The position numbers were made by a program, and so were the translations under genes. From contig JASJDY010000032.1 in NCBI GenBank assembly GCA_030065025.1, positions 1 through 49,051 of the forward strand: a DNA stretch of 49,051 nt, in the 5' to 3' direction. The notes below the pieces were generated by a model. That model was not told where the DNA came from. It worked only from the letters and a program-made list of their open reading frames with translations, and did no database searches. Positions within the stretch are counted from its first letter, which is position 1; the number at the start of each line of letters is the position of its first letter. This stretch comes from Planctomycetota bacterium. GTDB lineage: Bacteria; Planctomycetota; PLA2; JAEUHO01. Positions 24,941 to 32,541 of the stretch are shown in pieces.

Positions 24941-25888
24941 CCGCTTCGTATCGGTCCGCGTGACCGTGCCCCGTACCGTGGCCGTTGCACCGATGGTCAT
25001 CTTCTCCGAGCCGCGCGTGTGGTGCTCGAGGTGGGTGTGGGTCACGTCGAAGGTGGTCGGCACCCCCGTGACGGCGTCGATCGTGGCGAGGCCCTGGAAC
25101 CGATCGCCCGACGAGAACGCGCGGGTCCCGCCGTCCTCGTCTCGCAACGTGCCCTCCAGCTCGATCAGCGCGTCCAGCTCGACCTCGAGCTGCCGGCCGG
25201 TGGGGCCGTCGATGATGCGCTTCAGCCGCGCCGTGCCCTCGAACGTCGGGTTCGGGTTGCTCATGCCCAGCTCGCGGGTGCGGCCGCGGAGCATGCGGAC
25301 GGCGCGCAGGTCGAGCAGCGGGGCGAGCGGCCACGCCTCGCCGACCTGGATCGGACGCGGCGGCAGCCAGGAGGGCGCGCCCCCGTAGCCGGCCAGCAGC
25401 AGCGAGCCGACCCGGTCCGCCACCTCGAGCTGCTCACCCTTCGTGCCGCCGGCGAGCTTGAGGGAGTCCGGCACCGCGCGCCCGTCGCGATCGTGGGCGA
25501 GGCGTCCGGTCATCGCCTCGCGCTTCATCAGGCCCTCGGCGCCGACGCCTTCGGCGTCCAGGTACTGCAGCTGGATGCTCGACGTGGGCGGGGCGCCGTG
25601 GGGCGGACGCTGATGGGTCCACGTGTGCTCCAACGTCGCGTGCCGCCTCACGCTCTGGTCCTTCGGGCGCCCCCGATCCACCCCCTTCACGTAGGCGGTG
25701 CTCGTGATGCTGAGCACCGCGCGGTAGGCGGTGCCGTCTTCGACGCCCCAGGTGACCTTCACGGCGTCGCCCTCAGGCGCGCTCTCGAGTCCCTTGGACT
25801 TCAGCCCGTGGGGCGTGGGCTCGGGCGTCTCGTCGCCGCAGGCGGTGAGGAAGGCGAGGGCGAGGAGGAGGGGGAGGACGCGGGGCAT
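24938..25888 (-). CDS. Lipoprotein of unknown function
   Basis: ATG 25888 gives 316 residues starting MPRVLPLLLALAFLTACGDE, a clear lipoprotein signal with C17 as lipid site; GTG 25906 is an alternative. The mature part is beta-rich, with VKVTWGVEDGTAYRAVLSIT near the front and ATIDAVTGVPTTFDVTHTHL near the end. Phrases such as GVEDG, GDRFQGLATIDAVTG and MTIGATATVRGTVTRT suggest two beta domains comparing baseline and modified states, but I recognise no family. It lies 21 nt downstream of the dipeptidase gene on the same strand, so the two are probably cotranscribed. Confidence 0.75.
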   Translation of the reverse strand: MPRVLPLLLALAFLTACGDETPEPTPHGLKSKGLESAPEGDAVKVTWGVEDGTAYRAVLSITSTAYVKGVDRGRPKDQSVRRHATLEHTWTHQRPPHGAPPTSSIQLQYLDAEGVGAEGLMKREAMTGRLAHDRDGRAVPDSLKLAGGTKGEQLEVADRVGSLLLAGYGGAPSWLPPRPIQVGEAWPLAPLLDLRAVRMLRGRTRELGMSNPNPTFEGTARLKRIIDGPTGRQLEVELDALIELEGTLRDEDGGTRAFSSGDRFQGLATIDAVTGVPTTFDVTHTHLEHHTRGSEKMTIGATATVRGTVTRTDTKR

Positions 25889-25909
25889 GGCGGGGGATTG
25901 TGGCACGGC

Positions 25910-26857
25910 CTACTGCGGCAGGGTCCTCTGCAGCACGCGCATCCAGTTCCCACCCAAGATCTTCGCGACGGACGTCTCGTCGACGCCGCGCCCGCGGAGG
26001 CCCTCTCCGATCAGGCGCAGGTCCGCCACGGAGTCGATGCCCTGCGGCGCCCGGTCCGGCGGGAATCCGCCGTCGAGATCCGAGCCGATCCCGACGTGAT
26101 CCGCACCCACGAGCGCGAGCATGTGCATCGCGTGATCCAGCACCGTGTCGACCGTGGACTCCTTGCCCGCCAGGAACTCCTCGTAGAGCACGAGCCCGAC
26201 GAGTCCGTCGCGCGCCGCGATCGCCCGGATCTGGTCGTCGGTGAGGTTGCGGCGGTGCGGCTGCAGCGCGTGGGCGTTGCTGTGGCTCGCGACGACCAGC
26301 CCGTCGTCGACGGAGAGCACATCGTCGAACGCCTCCGGCTTGAGGTGGCTGACATCGGGGATGACCCGCGCCGTCCGCATGCGCTCGACCAGCCGGCGCC
26401 CGTCCGCCGTGAGGCTGCGCGCGTCGTCCCACGCGCCGCAGTAGCGGTTGCCGGTGTTCCAGGCGATGCCCACGACGCGCACGCCGCGGTCGGCCCAGCG
26501 CTCGAGGTCCCGCGGCGAGCGGATGGGGTCCGCGCCCTCCATCAGGTGCAGGAGGCCGATCGGGCCGCCGGCCTGGCAGAGCCTCAGGTCGCCCTTGCTC
26601 TCGATGCGGAAGAGGTCGTCCGCGTGGCGCTTGAGCAGGTCGTCGTAGCAGTCCAGCTGCCGCTTCGCGAGCTCGAAGGGCGTGCCGTCAGGCCAGTAGC
26701 CGGCAGGGGCGAAGAGGGTGCCCAGGATCAGGCCGAGGCCGCCGCGCTTGGCGTCCGGAAGGGAGAGCGCGTGGCGGTCCGAGGCGGGGGTCCCGAAGTC
26801 CCAGGCCGGATCCTCGAGCATCGCCATGGCGATGTCCTGGTGGCCGTCGACGATCAT
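25910..26857 (-). CDS. Membrane (renal-type) dipeptidase, family M19
   Basis: The 315-residue enzyme has the M19 zinc-site pattern: HxD in VDGHQDIAM (H6, D8), bridging glutamate in LLHLMEGAD, histidines in VASHSNAHALQPHRRN, and the late aspartate in GIGSDLDGG. IPDVSHLKPEAFDDVL also fits. There is no signal peptide, so it is predicted cytoplasmic. M19 enzymes cut dipeptides, including some with a D-residue at the C-terminal side; a role in peptide or cell-wall fragment recycling is inferred. No TANNNT element is seen close upstream, unlike most monocistronic starts here. Confidence 0.9.
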   Translation of the reverse strand: MIVDGHQDIAMAMLEDPAWDFGTPASDRHALSLPDAKRGGLGLILGTLFAPAGYWPDGTPFELAKRQLDCYDDLLKRHADDLFRIESKGDLRLCQAGGPIGLLHLMEGADPIRSPRDLERWADRGVRVVGIAWNTGNRYCGAWDDARSLTADGRRLVERMRTARVIPDVSHLKPEAFDDVLSVDDGLVVASHSNAHALQPHRRNLTDDQIRAIAARDGLVGLVLYEEFLAGKESTVDTVLDHAMHMLALVGADHVGIGSDLDGGFPPDRAPQGIDSVADLRLIGEGLRGRGVDETSVAKILGGNWMRVLQRTLPQ

Positions 26858-26965
26858 CTGGTCCCTCTCCGACCCGTCCCCACGCCACCCGGCGTCGGCC
26901 GCGATTCTGGCCCAACGGCCGCGGAAGCGGAAGCCGCATCTTGGGGGCCCTGAGGCCCAGGCGGG

Positions 26966-26971
26966 TAGCCT
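26966..26971 (+). promoter_or_regulatory. -10 element TAGCCT for the unknown gene at 26980
   Basis: TAGCCT ends 8 nt before GTG 26980 and decides that start over the track's 26941. Confidence 0.55.
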
Positions 26972-26979
26972 GTCGCGCC

Positions 26980-27648
26980 GTGGACCCCTTCTCGCACGAG
27001 ACCCCGATCCTGCTCGTCCTGCCCGCCGCGGAGCGGGTGGAGGCCGTGCTGCCGCGCATGCTGGCCGAGCCGGAGATCCGCCAGTTCGCGCTGCCGCCGC
27101 TGTGGGCCCTGGAGAAGGTCGGCATCGACCTCGTCGGCGCGCTTCCGGGGGTGCCGACGATCTCCCTCGAGACGCTGGAGGAGGTGCTCGGCACGCTCAT
27201 CCGCCTGTGCGACGAGCAGGAGCTCGACGCGCTCGTCAAGCGCGAGTGGGCCTCCGTGGACGAGCGCGTCCGGCAGTACTACCTGGACGCGAGCATCGCC
27301 CAGACGTTCGCCATGATCTTCAAGCTCGCGCCGCGCTCGCTCGAGCAGGAGCCGCCGCCGAGCTTCCGTCGCGACCGCATCCACGAGAACGGCTTCACGG
27401 TCGAGTACCGCCTCGCGCGGGTCTTCGACGAAGGCGACTTCCGCGCGCCCGAGGAGGAAGGCTCGATCGTCGTGTATCCGTTCGACCCGGCCAACGAGGA
27501 AGCGCGCACCGAAGCCGGCCTCGAGCCGGGTAGCGGTGCGGTGCTCGAGATCTTCCCGTACGAGGCGGGCCGGGAGCGGCATCGCGAGGTGTGGGCGGCG
27601 GTCGCGGCGCGGCACGGCGGCAAGGTCGTGGATCCGCGGGGGAGCTGA
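26980..27648 (+). CDS. Conserved-looking soluble protein of unknown function
   Basis: GTG 26980 is chosen because a TAGCCT -10 lies 8 nt upstream and the track start would precede the promoter. The 222-residue product is soluble and acidic, with an all-alpha first half (ERVEAVLPRMLAEPEIRQFA, LETLEEVLGTLIRLCDEQEL) and a beta-rich second half (GFTVEYRLARVFDEGDF, EEGSIVVYPFDPANEEA, SGAVLEIFPYEAGRERHREV). No family recognised. It is isolated: divergent from the dipeptidase, and convergent with the GH84-like gene 89 nt away. Confidence 0.7.
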   Translation: MDPFSHETPILLVLPAAERVEAVLPRMLAEPEIRQFALPPLWALEKVGIDLVGALPGVPTISLETLEEVLGTLIRLCDEQELDALVKREWASVDERVRQYYLDASIAQTFAMIFKLAPRSLEQEPPPSFRRDRIHENGFTVEYRLARVFDEGDFRAPEEEGSIVVYPFDPANEEARTEAGLEPGSGAVLEIFPYEAGRERHREVWAAVAARHGGKVVDPRGS

Positions 27649-27651
27649 GTC

Positions 27652-27732
27652 CCGCTCTCGCTCGCGCTCCCGCTCGAATTATCGGGCCTATCCATGATGC
27701 GCGCGAATGGCGAGCGCGTGTGAGAGCGCGAG
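27652..27732. repeat. Imperfect inverted repeat between convergent genes
   Basis: The arms CGCTCTCGCTCGCGCTC (near 27655) and GAGCGCGTGTGAGAGCG (near 27711) pair at about 15 of 17 positions around an A/T-containing loop with AATTATCGGG. It lies between convergent stops at 27648 and 27738, a position that suits a bidirectional structure; no U-tract is present, so a classical intrinsic terminator is not claimed. Confidence 0.4.
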
Positions 27733-27737
27733 CGCGA

Positions 27738-29639
27738 CTACCTCGTCACCAAGAGAGTTCCCGTTACGCCGTTCTTCGGACCAGCCGGCCACAGACTCGT
27801 CGGCCCCCAGGAGATGCCGCAGTCGAAGAGACGCCCCGCGTGCGGCTCGCCGCCGAGCGCGAAGCGATCGAACACCACCTCGATGGTGTGGTGCGTCTTC
27901 GAGACGTGCCGCGCCGTCCGCACGTGGCCCGGCTCCAGCGCGGGCGCGCCGGGACGGCCGCTGGCGTCGAGCGTCACGCCCTCGGGTGTCGCGCGCACGT
28001 GCCAGCGCTGCGAACGTCCGGGCGCCTCGAGCGAGAGCTGCAGCACGTAGGGCACGGTGCCGACGACGTCACGGTCGATCCGGATGCCGACATGCAGCGC
28101 GTGCCCGTCGGAGTACGTCAGGACGTCCACGCCGCGGTCGTAGCGCACGAGGCCGCGCGCGAAGCCCCAGGCGCGATCGTCGAGCCGCCCGTCCACGCTG
28201 CCTGAGGACGGCACGATCGGGATGCCGGCGGCGCTCGGCCGCCCACCACGGTTCCACACGCCGTCCCGCAGTGCGTCCGCCATGGGAGCCATCCACGGGA
28301 CGAGGCCCAGGTTCTCCTTGTCCGCCGCCCGCAGGCGCCGCATCAGGTCGGCGGCGAATGCCTCGGGATCCTCGGTGCCTGTCGTCGGCACGAGCGGCTG
28401 CAGCAGCTGGGTGCCGAAGCGGTGCGCCTCCAGCGGCTCCCACGCGGACTCGAGGATCGGCGCCGTGTTCCGGCCGACCACCACGACGCCCGCGAGCACG
28501 TCGGGCAGATCGGCGTCGCGGCCTCGCGGCAGCGACGGAATCCGCGCCTTGTCCTTGCCGCGCTGCGACGGCGCGGCCCACGTCTCGAGCAGCACGACGG
28601 GCACACCCGCCTCGCGCACGCGGCGCTCGGCCTGCTCGCGCGTGACGGTGGTCGCGTGCTCGGACGGGCCGCTCCACGCGATGAGCGCCTCGGGGATGTC
28701 GCGGAGATCGGGCGGCGGTCCGAGCGCGCGCGCGAGGCGGTCGCTGTACGCGCTCGGTACCACGATCAGCTCCTCGAGGCCGCCCGGGCGCAGGGCCTCA
28801 GTGATGCGGCGCGCGATGGCGCGCTCGCGGGCCGCGGTGTTCCTCTCGAACACGAGGGCGACGTGTTGGACACCCAGCTCGCGCTGCCAGGCGCTCGCCG
28901 TGAGGGCGTCGGCCCGAGCGAACACGTCGGCGTCCTTCGCCGAGAGGGGCCACGGCGTCCGGAGCGCGAGCACCGGCGTGACGCCTTGCGTGCGCAGGGC
29001 CGCCACGGTCGCCCGCCAACCGCGGTGCGGCTCCTGCCGGGTCTCGATCCAGACGCGGTTCGCGCGTGCGCCGCCTGCGGTCGTGGCGTCCTCGTCACGC
29101 ACGAAGTCGCCCGGCGCCCACGCGCGGATGGCGTGGTGCGGGCGTACGCGGCGCGTGCCCGCGCGCACGACGGTGAACGCCTCCTCGTTGGGGCGCTTGA
29201 AGTCGAGCGAGCGCATGTCCGGCGCGATCATCTTCGCCGGCGCACTGGCCTCGAACTCGAAGCGTGCGGCCTGCAGCGCCGCGGGATCGGCGCCCATCAC
29301 GAAGACCTTGGCATCACGGCCGTCGCGCCAGGCCCAGATCGCGTACCCGCCGCCGAGGTCGTCGACGTCGAGCTGGAAGACGTCGCAGAGGCGGCGCGCA
29401 AGCGGGTCGTGGTGGGGGAGCCCGAGCACGACCACGGAGCCCTTCGGCAACGGCCAGGCAAGCGGCTGCGGTCGCTTGCCGCCGGGCAGGAAGGCGTCGA
29501 GCGCCTTGGGTACGCCCGGGCTGCCGAGCACCGCCGCGCGGTTGACGACGAGGGCCTCGGCCATCGCCACCTCATCCTCCGCTTGCGTGAACGCTGCGGG
29601 AACGAGGAGGAGCGCGACGATCAGCAGGGGCCGGACCAT
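27738..29639 (-). CDS. Secreted GH84-like protein with CBM9-like C-terminal domain
   Basis: ATG 29639 lies 7 nt after TACACT; 633 residues. A signal peptide (PLLIVALLLVPAAFTQAED) is present. Residues about 45-150 resemble the domain preceding catalytic barrels in GH20/GH84/GH67 glycosidases (GSVVVLGLPHHDPLARRL, then VFVMGADPAALQAARFEFEA). The middle (about 200-440) resembles a beta-N-acetylglucosaminidase-type barrel (GVQHVALVFERN, NLGLVPWMAPMADAL), but the paired catalytic Asp residues of GH84 cannot be picked out. The C-terminus (SGSVDGRLDDRAWGFARGLV, HALHVGIRIDRD) resembles a CBM9/DOMON-type binding domain. A periplasmic glycan-handling role is an inference; catalysis is uncertain. Confidence 0.55.
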   Translation of the reverse strand: MVRPLLIVALLLVPAAFTQAEDEVAMAEALVVNRAAVLGSPGVPKALDAFLPGGKRPQPLAWPLPKGSVVVLGLPHHDPLARRLCDVFQLDVDDLGGGYAIWAWRDGRDAKVFVMGADPAALQAARFEFEASAPAKMIAPDMRSLDFKRPNEEAFTVVRAGTRRVRPHHAIRAWAPGDFVRDEDATTAGGARANRVWIETRQEPHRGWRATVAALRTQGVTPVLALRTPWPLSAKDADVFARADALTASAWQRELGVQHVALVFERNTAARERAIARRITEALRPGGLEELIVVPSAYSDRLARALGPPPDLRDIPEALIAWSGPSEHATTVTREQAERRVREAGVPVVLLETWAAPSQRGKDKARIPSLPRGRDADLPDVLAGVVVVGRNTAPILESAWEPLEAHRFGTQLLQPLVPTTGTEDPEAFAADLMRRLRAADKENLGLVPWMAPMADALRDGVWNRGGRPSAAGIPIVPSSGSVDGRLDDRAWGFARGLVRYDRGVDVLTYSDGHALHVGIRIDRDVVGTVPYVLQLSLEAPGRSQRWHVRATPEGVTLDASGRPGAPALEPGHVRTARHVSKTHHTIEVVFDRFALGGEPHAGRLFDCGISWGPTSLWPAGPKNGVTGTLLVTR

Positions 29640-29646
29640 GGGGCGG

Positions 29647-29652
29647 AGTGTA
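29647..29652 (-). promoter_or_regulatory. -10 element TACACT for the GH84-like gene
   Basis: Minus-strand TACACT ends 7 nt before ATG 29639. It is 15 nt from the opposed TACAAT for cinA. Confidence 0.6.
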
Positions 29653-29667
29653 CGCCGCGGAGATGCG

Positions 29668-29673
29668 TACAAT
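29668..29673 (+). promoter_or_regulatory. -10 element TACAAT for the CinA-type gene
   Basis: TACAAT ends 7 nt before GTG 29681, making GTG the likely leaderless start. Confidence 0.6.
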
Positions 29674-29680
29674 CCTCGGC

Positions 29681-30382
29681 GTGCGCAGCGTGGCGATCCT
29701 CATCATCGGCGACGAGATCCTGAGCGGCGAGATCGTCGACGAGAACGGTCCGTGGCTCATCGCCCGACTCAACGAGGCCGGCGTGCGCGCCGTGCGGCAG
29801 GTGGTCGTGCCGGACGACGCGGAGCAGATCGGCGCTGAGCTCACGCGGCTGCGCGGTCTGGCCGACGCGGTCGTCGTCTCGGGCGGCATCGGCCCGACGC
29901 ACGACGACGTCACGCGTGAAGCCGTGGCCGAGGCGCTCGGGCTACCGCTCGAGGAACACGCCGAAGCCGTCGAGCGCATCCGCGGCTACTACGGCGACCG
30001 CGCGACCGATGCGGAGCTTGCGATGGCCTGCCTGCCGCGCGGCTCGCGGCTCGTCAACGGCGCGAAGACGAACACGATCGGGTTCGCGATCTCCGGCGTG
30101 TACGTGTTCCCCGGGGTACCGTTCCTCTTCCGCGATCTCGTCGCGGGTGTGACGCCCGAGTTCTCTTCTGCACCACTCCACAAGCAGGAGCTGCGCAGCG
30201 ACCTGCGGGAGGGGGAGATCGCGGCGCTCCTGGCGCGCTTCCAGGGCGGCGTGGCGGACGTGGCGATCGGCAGCTACCCGGTGTGCGAGGAGGGCTGCTG
30301 GCACGTGCGCGTCGTGGTGCGCGGCGTCGATCCCGAGCGCGTGGCAGCCGTGGCGGCCGAAATCGGCCCGCGGTTGGGGTGA
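29681..30382 (+). CDS. CinA N-terminal (molybdopterin-binding type) protein
   Basis: The track begins at 29648 and an ATG exists at 29663, but the promoter TACAAT lies between that ATG and GTG 29681, which gives VRSVAILIIGDEILSGEIVD, the usual family N-terminus. The 233-residue product matches COG1058: GDEILSGEIVDEN, VVSGGIGPTHDDVTREAVAE, VNGAKTNTIGFAI and VYVFPGVPFLFRDLV. It lacks the C-terminal nicotinamide-nucleotide amidase half of full-length CinA (about 415 residues). The domain hydrolyses ADP-ribose-type nucleotides in characterised CinA proteins; whether this stand-alone copy does so is not shown. Confidence 0.9.
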   Translation: MRSVAILIIGDEILSGEIVDENGPWLIARLNEAGVRAVRQVVVPDDAEQIGAELTRLRGLADAVVVSGGIGPTHDDVTREAVAEALGLPLEEHAEAVERIRGYYGDRATDAELAMACLPRGSRLVNGAKTNTIGFAISGVYVFPGVPFLFRDLVAGVTPEFSSAPLHKQELRSDLREGEIAALLARFQGGVADVAIGSYPVCEEGCWHVRVVVRGVDPERVAAVAAEIGPRLG

Positions 30383-30407
30383 TGGGCCCCCTGGATGCGG
30401 CCCAGGG

Positions 30408-30435
30408 TTGACCGGGAACGGCACGCCTATACTGT
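30408..30435 (+). promoter_or_regulatory. Promoter of tRNA-Ala
   Basis: TTGACC at 30408-30413 is followed after 16 nt by TACTGT (30430-30435), or after 14 nt by TATACT (30428-30433). The mature tRNA starts 18 nt after TACTGT. This is the only place in the window where a good -35 TTGACC pairs with the -10. Confidence 0.6.
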
Positions 30436-30453
30436 TTCGCCTCCCCGAGACGT

Positions 30454-30529
30454 GGGGCCGTAGCTCACTTGGTAGAGCGCCTCGTTCGCAATGAGGAGGT
30501 AAGGGGTTCGATTCCCCTCGGCTCCACCA
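30454..30529 (+). tRNA. tRNA-Ala (anticodon CGC)
   Basis: The 76-nt cloverleaf has acceptor arms GGGGCCG/CGGCTCC with the alanine identity pair G3:U70, D-arm AGCTC-ACTTGGTA-GAGC, anticodon arm CCTCG-TTCGCAA-TGAGG with anticodon CGC, and T-arm AGGGG-TTCGATT-CCCCT. Discriminator A and CCA are genomically encoded (30526-30529). It reads GCG, a codon used heavily in this high-GC region. Position 31:39 of the anticodon stem is a G-U pair. Confidence 0.96.
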
Positions 30530-30600
30530 TTTCTCGTTTTGGCGGCTGCCCCGGTTTGGCGGGCGGCTCGATCATCCAGCGGTGCTCGCCACCCCCGGTT

Positions 30601-30660
30601 GCATGTAGGGGCGGGTTGAGCGAGGCGGAGCCGAGCGGAATACCCGCCCGGAGCACATGC
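30601..30660. repeat. GTAGGGGC stem-loop repeat, copy A
   Basis: Nested inverted repeats: outer GCATGT/ACATGC (30601-30606 with 30655-30660), inner GGGCGGGT/ACCCGCCC (30609-30616 with 30642-30649). The loop contains TTGAGCGAGGCGG. The head GTAGGGGC and the TGAGCGA-AGCG-type loop recur at 41517 and, inverted, at 30839. Confidence 0.65.
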
Positions 30661-30799
30661 TCCAGCGACGTGCACGCGGCTGGTGATGCACCTCGCTCAG
30701 GGTCGAGCCAAGGCCGGCGTCCGCACGGGCACTGTGCCCACACGGACCAGGGCCCCACGCGCGTGCGGTCGACCCACGTGGTGTCACGGGCCGGGCAAC

Positions 30800-30846
30800 G
30801 TTCGCCTTCGACTCCCTTCGGTCGCTCAGGCTCACGATGCCCCTAC
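30800..30846 (-). repeat. GTAGGGGC repeat relative, inverted copy B
   Basis: Read on the minus strand, the block begins GTAGGGGCATCGTGAGCC and continues with CTGAGCGACCGAAGGGAGTC. It shares the head and the TGAGCGA core with copies A and C, but I see no strong closing stem. It lies immediately upstream of the small gene's promoter. Confidence 0.45.
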
Positions 30847-30863
30847 ACGCTCCACCGCGTGCG

Positions 30864-30869
30864 TACACT
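30864..30869 (+). promoter_or_regulatory. -10 element TACACT for small membrane protein
   Basis: TACACT ends 6 nt before ATG 30876; leaderless class. Confidence 0.6.
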
Positions 30870-30875
30870 CCACCC

Positions 30876-31019
30876 ATGCGCTCTCCCGAGGAGGTTGCCC
30901 GCGACGCCGACGCGCTGGTCCCGTGGCGCCGCGTCTGGACGATCGTCGGGATCGCGGTGGTCGTGCTGGTCGGCGGGCTGTGCTGGTTCTTGTGGGGCCT
31001 CGGCGGCCTCGCTGACTGA
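30876..31019 (+). CDS. 47-residue single-pass membrane protein
   Basis: The start is fixed by a TACACT -10 six bases upstream; the track start at 30837 precedes the promoter. The product has a short charged N-terminus (MRSPEEVARDADALVPWRR) and one membrane helix (VWTIVGIAVVVLVGGLCWFL) before a short GLGGLAD end. No family recognised. It converges on the PGK-like gene with 3 nt between stops. Its dedicated promoter and clean membrane segment argue that it is real. Confidence 0.6.
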   Translation: MRSPEEVARDADALVPWRRVWTIVGIAVVVLVGGLCWFLWGLGGLAD

Positions 31020-31022
31020 CCC

Positions 31023-32405
31023 CTACGCCTCCGCCGTCGCGTGCGCCGCGAGAGCCTCGAGGAACGGCAGGGCCTTGTCGGCCAGGCACTTGAGCACCGT
31101 ACCGCCCGCCGTGAAGGCGTGCGTCACGTCGTCCAGGGAGCCGAAGCGCTCCAGCGCCGCGCGGCCCTCGCCGCCGCCGACGTAGACCGCGGCGCCGCCG
31201 TCGTGCAGGGCCTTGAGGGTGGCGACGATCGCCTCCGTGCCCGCGGCGAACGTGCTGTTCTCGAACTGGCCCATCACGCCGTTGTGGAACACCGCCTTGC
31301 GCTCGGTCGAGTCGAGCCACGCGCGCGCCGTCTCATCGAACAGCTGCCGCGTCTCGGGCCCGATGTCCCGCTGCCACATACCTGCGCCCAGGTCGCTGAC
31401 GACGCTGCCGTCCTCGACCACGAAGTCGATCGGCAGCACGACCCGCACGCCGTTGGCCTCGGCGTCGACGAGCAGCTGGCGCGCCTTCTCGACGGCCGAC
31501 GGCGGCACGTACGCCTTCTCGTCGCGGTTCACCTCGTCGCCGGCGGCGCCGATCGAGATGCGTTCGCCGCTGATCTCGCCCGACGCCTTGCGCAGCGCCA
31601 TCGCCAGGCTGCCGCCCGCGAGGATCACCTCGACGCGGCCGCGCTGCACGATGCCGTGCAGGTGGCGGAGCTTGTCGAGCTTCATGCCCGAGAACACCAC
31701 GAGGCCGGCGTCGCGCGCCTGCACCGCGTGCTCGGCGAGCTCGCGACGCGTGAACACGCCGAGGGCCGTGCGCCCCATGGCGAGCGGCAGCGCGGTCGTC
31801 GAGAAGTCCTTGCTGCCCGACGCGATGGCGTCGTTGATGTACACCGTCGCGCCCTGGCGGAACGCCGCTGAGATGCGTCCGAAGTGGTCGCTCACGAGGC
31901 CGAGCTGTTCCTCGACCGTGGTCCACAGGCGCATCTCGAAGTCGTACTTGCGCACGTTCTCGAAGACGAGGAACTCGCCGGGCTTCAGGCTCTCGACGCC
32001 CTTCACCGCGACGCCGGTCAGCGTCTCGGCGTGCTCGTCGAACCAGTCCTTGATGAACGGACCGCAGCCGGGCTCGATCGACTTCAGCTTCTGATGCACG
32101 TACTCGAGCGTGCGGTCCGCGGTGCGTCCACGGTGGCCGATGAGCAGCATGCGCCAGCCGCGCTCGCGGCCGTACGCCAGCGTCTCGTGCAAGCTGGCCA
32201 GCCGCGGGTCGTCGCCGATCATCCCGTCGCGGTCCGGTACGTCGAGGTCGGCCCGGATCCACACGGGCGTGCCCTCGGGCAAGTCGTCCAGCGTGTCGAT
32301 CGCCGGGATCTGACCCAGGCGCTCCTCGATGCCCACCCCGGCGGGGTCGAAACCCGCCGCCTGGCGCAGGGCCTCGGTGAACGTCTCGCTGTGCAGCTGA
32401 GGCAT
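31023..32405 (-). CDS. Divergent phosphoglycerate kinase-like protein
   Basis: ATG 32405 follows GGAGGAG; 460 residues against about 395-400 for normal PGK. Family blocks are recognisable in order: VWIRADLDVPDRDG (usual RVDFNVP), LLIGHRGR (SHLGRP), LVFENVR, TVYINDA, VVFSGMKLDKL (GGAKVSDK), QRDIGPETRQLF (DIGPKT), FHNGVMGQFENSTFAAGT (WNGPMGVFE), and VGGGEGRAALERFG. Many substrate residues differ: Asn of DFN is Asp, the arginine-bearing AHRxHAS loop is replaced by IASGSKDFST, and the STGGGASLE loop reads FTAGGTVLK. It may be the organism's only PGK or a repurposed paralogue. Fold confident, catalysis uncertain. Confidence 0.8.
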   Translation of the reverse strand: MPQLHSETFTEALRQAAGFDPAGVGIEERLGQIPAIDTLDDLPEGTPVWIRADLDVPDRDGMIGDDPRLASLHETLAYGRERGWRMLLIGHRGRTADRTLEYVHQKLKSIEPGCGPFIKDWFDEHAETLTGVAVKGVESLKPGEFLVFENVRKYDFEMRLWTTVEEQLGLVSDHFGRISAAFRQGATVYINDAIASGSKDFSTTALPLAMGRTALGVFTRRELAEHAVQARDAGLVVFSGMKLDKLRHLHGIVQRGRVEVILAGGSLAMALRKASGEISGERISIGAAGDEVNRDEKAYVPPSAVEKARQLLVDAEANGVRVVLPIDFVVEDGSVVSDLGAGMWQRDIGPETRQLFDETARAWLDSTERKAVFHNGVMGQFENSTFAAGTEAIVATLKALHDGGAAVYVGGGEGRAALERFGSLDDVTHAFTAGGTVLKCLADKALPFLEALAAHATAEA

Positions 32406-32442
32406 GGCTCCTCCGTGCGGCGTGGTCACGTCGCCTCGCCAG

Positions 32443-32448
32443 AGCATA
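32443..32448 (-). promoter_or_regulatory. -10 element TATGCT for the PGK-like gene
   Basis: Minus-strand TATGCT lies 37 nt before ATG 32405 with GGAGGAG in the leader. It is closer to the canonical TATAAT than most -10s here. Confidence 0.5.
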
Positions 32449-32529
32449 CGACCCGCCGACCGGGTCGACAGCCCCCGACCGGCCCCGCGCGGCTGGAAAC
32501 AGGACCCTGCGCTTCCGGTCGGCGTTGGC

Positions 32530-32535
32530 TACAGT
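32530..32535 (+). promoter_or_regulatory. -10 element TACAGT for the MlaF-like gene
   Basis: TACAGT ends 6 nt before ATG 32542; leaderless class. Confidence 0.6.
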
Positions 32536-32541
32536 AGACCC

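Larger units (their letters stand above)
30530..30875. other. 346-nt intergenic region carrying two repeat copies
   Basis: No supported gene lies between the tRNA and the small ORF at 30876. The region holds the stem-loop repeat at 30601-30660, an inverted relative ending at 30846, and a GC-rich stretch (about 30661-30800) in which I see no coding or RNA gene. All ORF-track entries here lack a Shine-Dalgarno, promoter or family resemblance. Confidence 0.7.

Noticed and set aside
25897-25902. Minus-strand CACAAT as -10 for the lipoprotein gene
   Set aside because: The first base is not T, and the gene is probably cotranscribed with the dipeptidase.
29663-29680. ATG 29663 as CinA start
   Set aside because: A TACAAT promoter lies after this ATG, and the family N-terminus begins at GTG 29681.
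30530-30875. Possible pseudogene or second tRNA after tRNA-Ala
   Set aside because: No cloverleaf and no protein family remnant were found; the region is explained in part by repeats.
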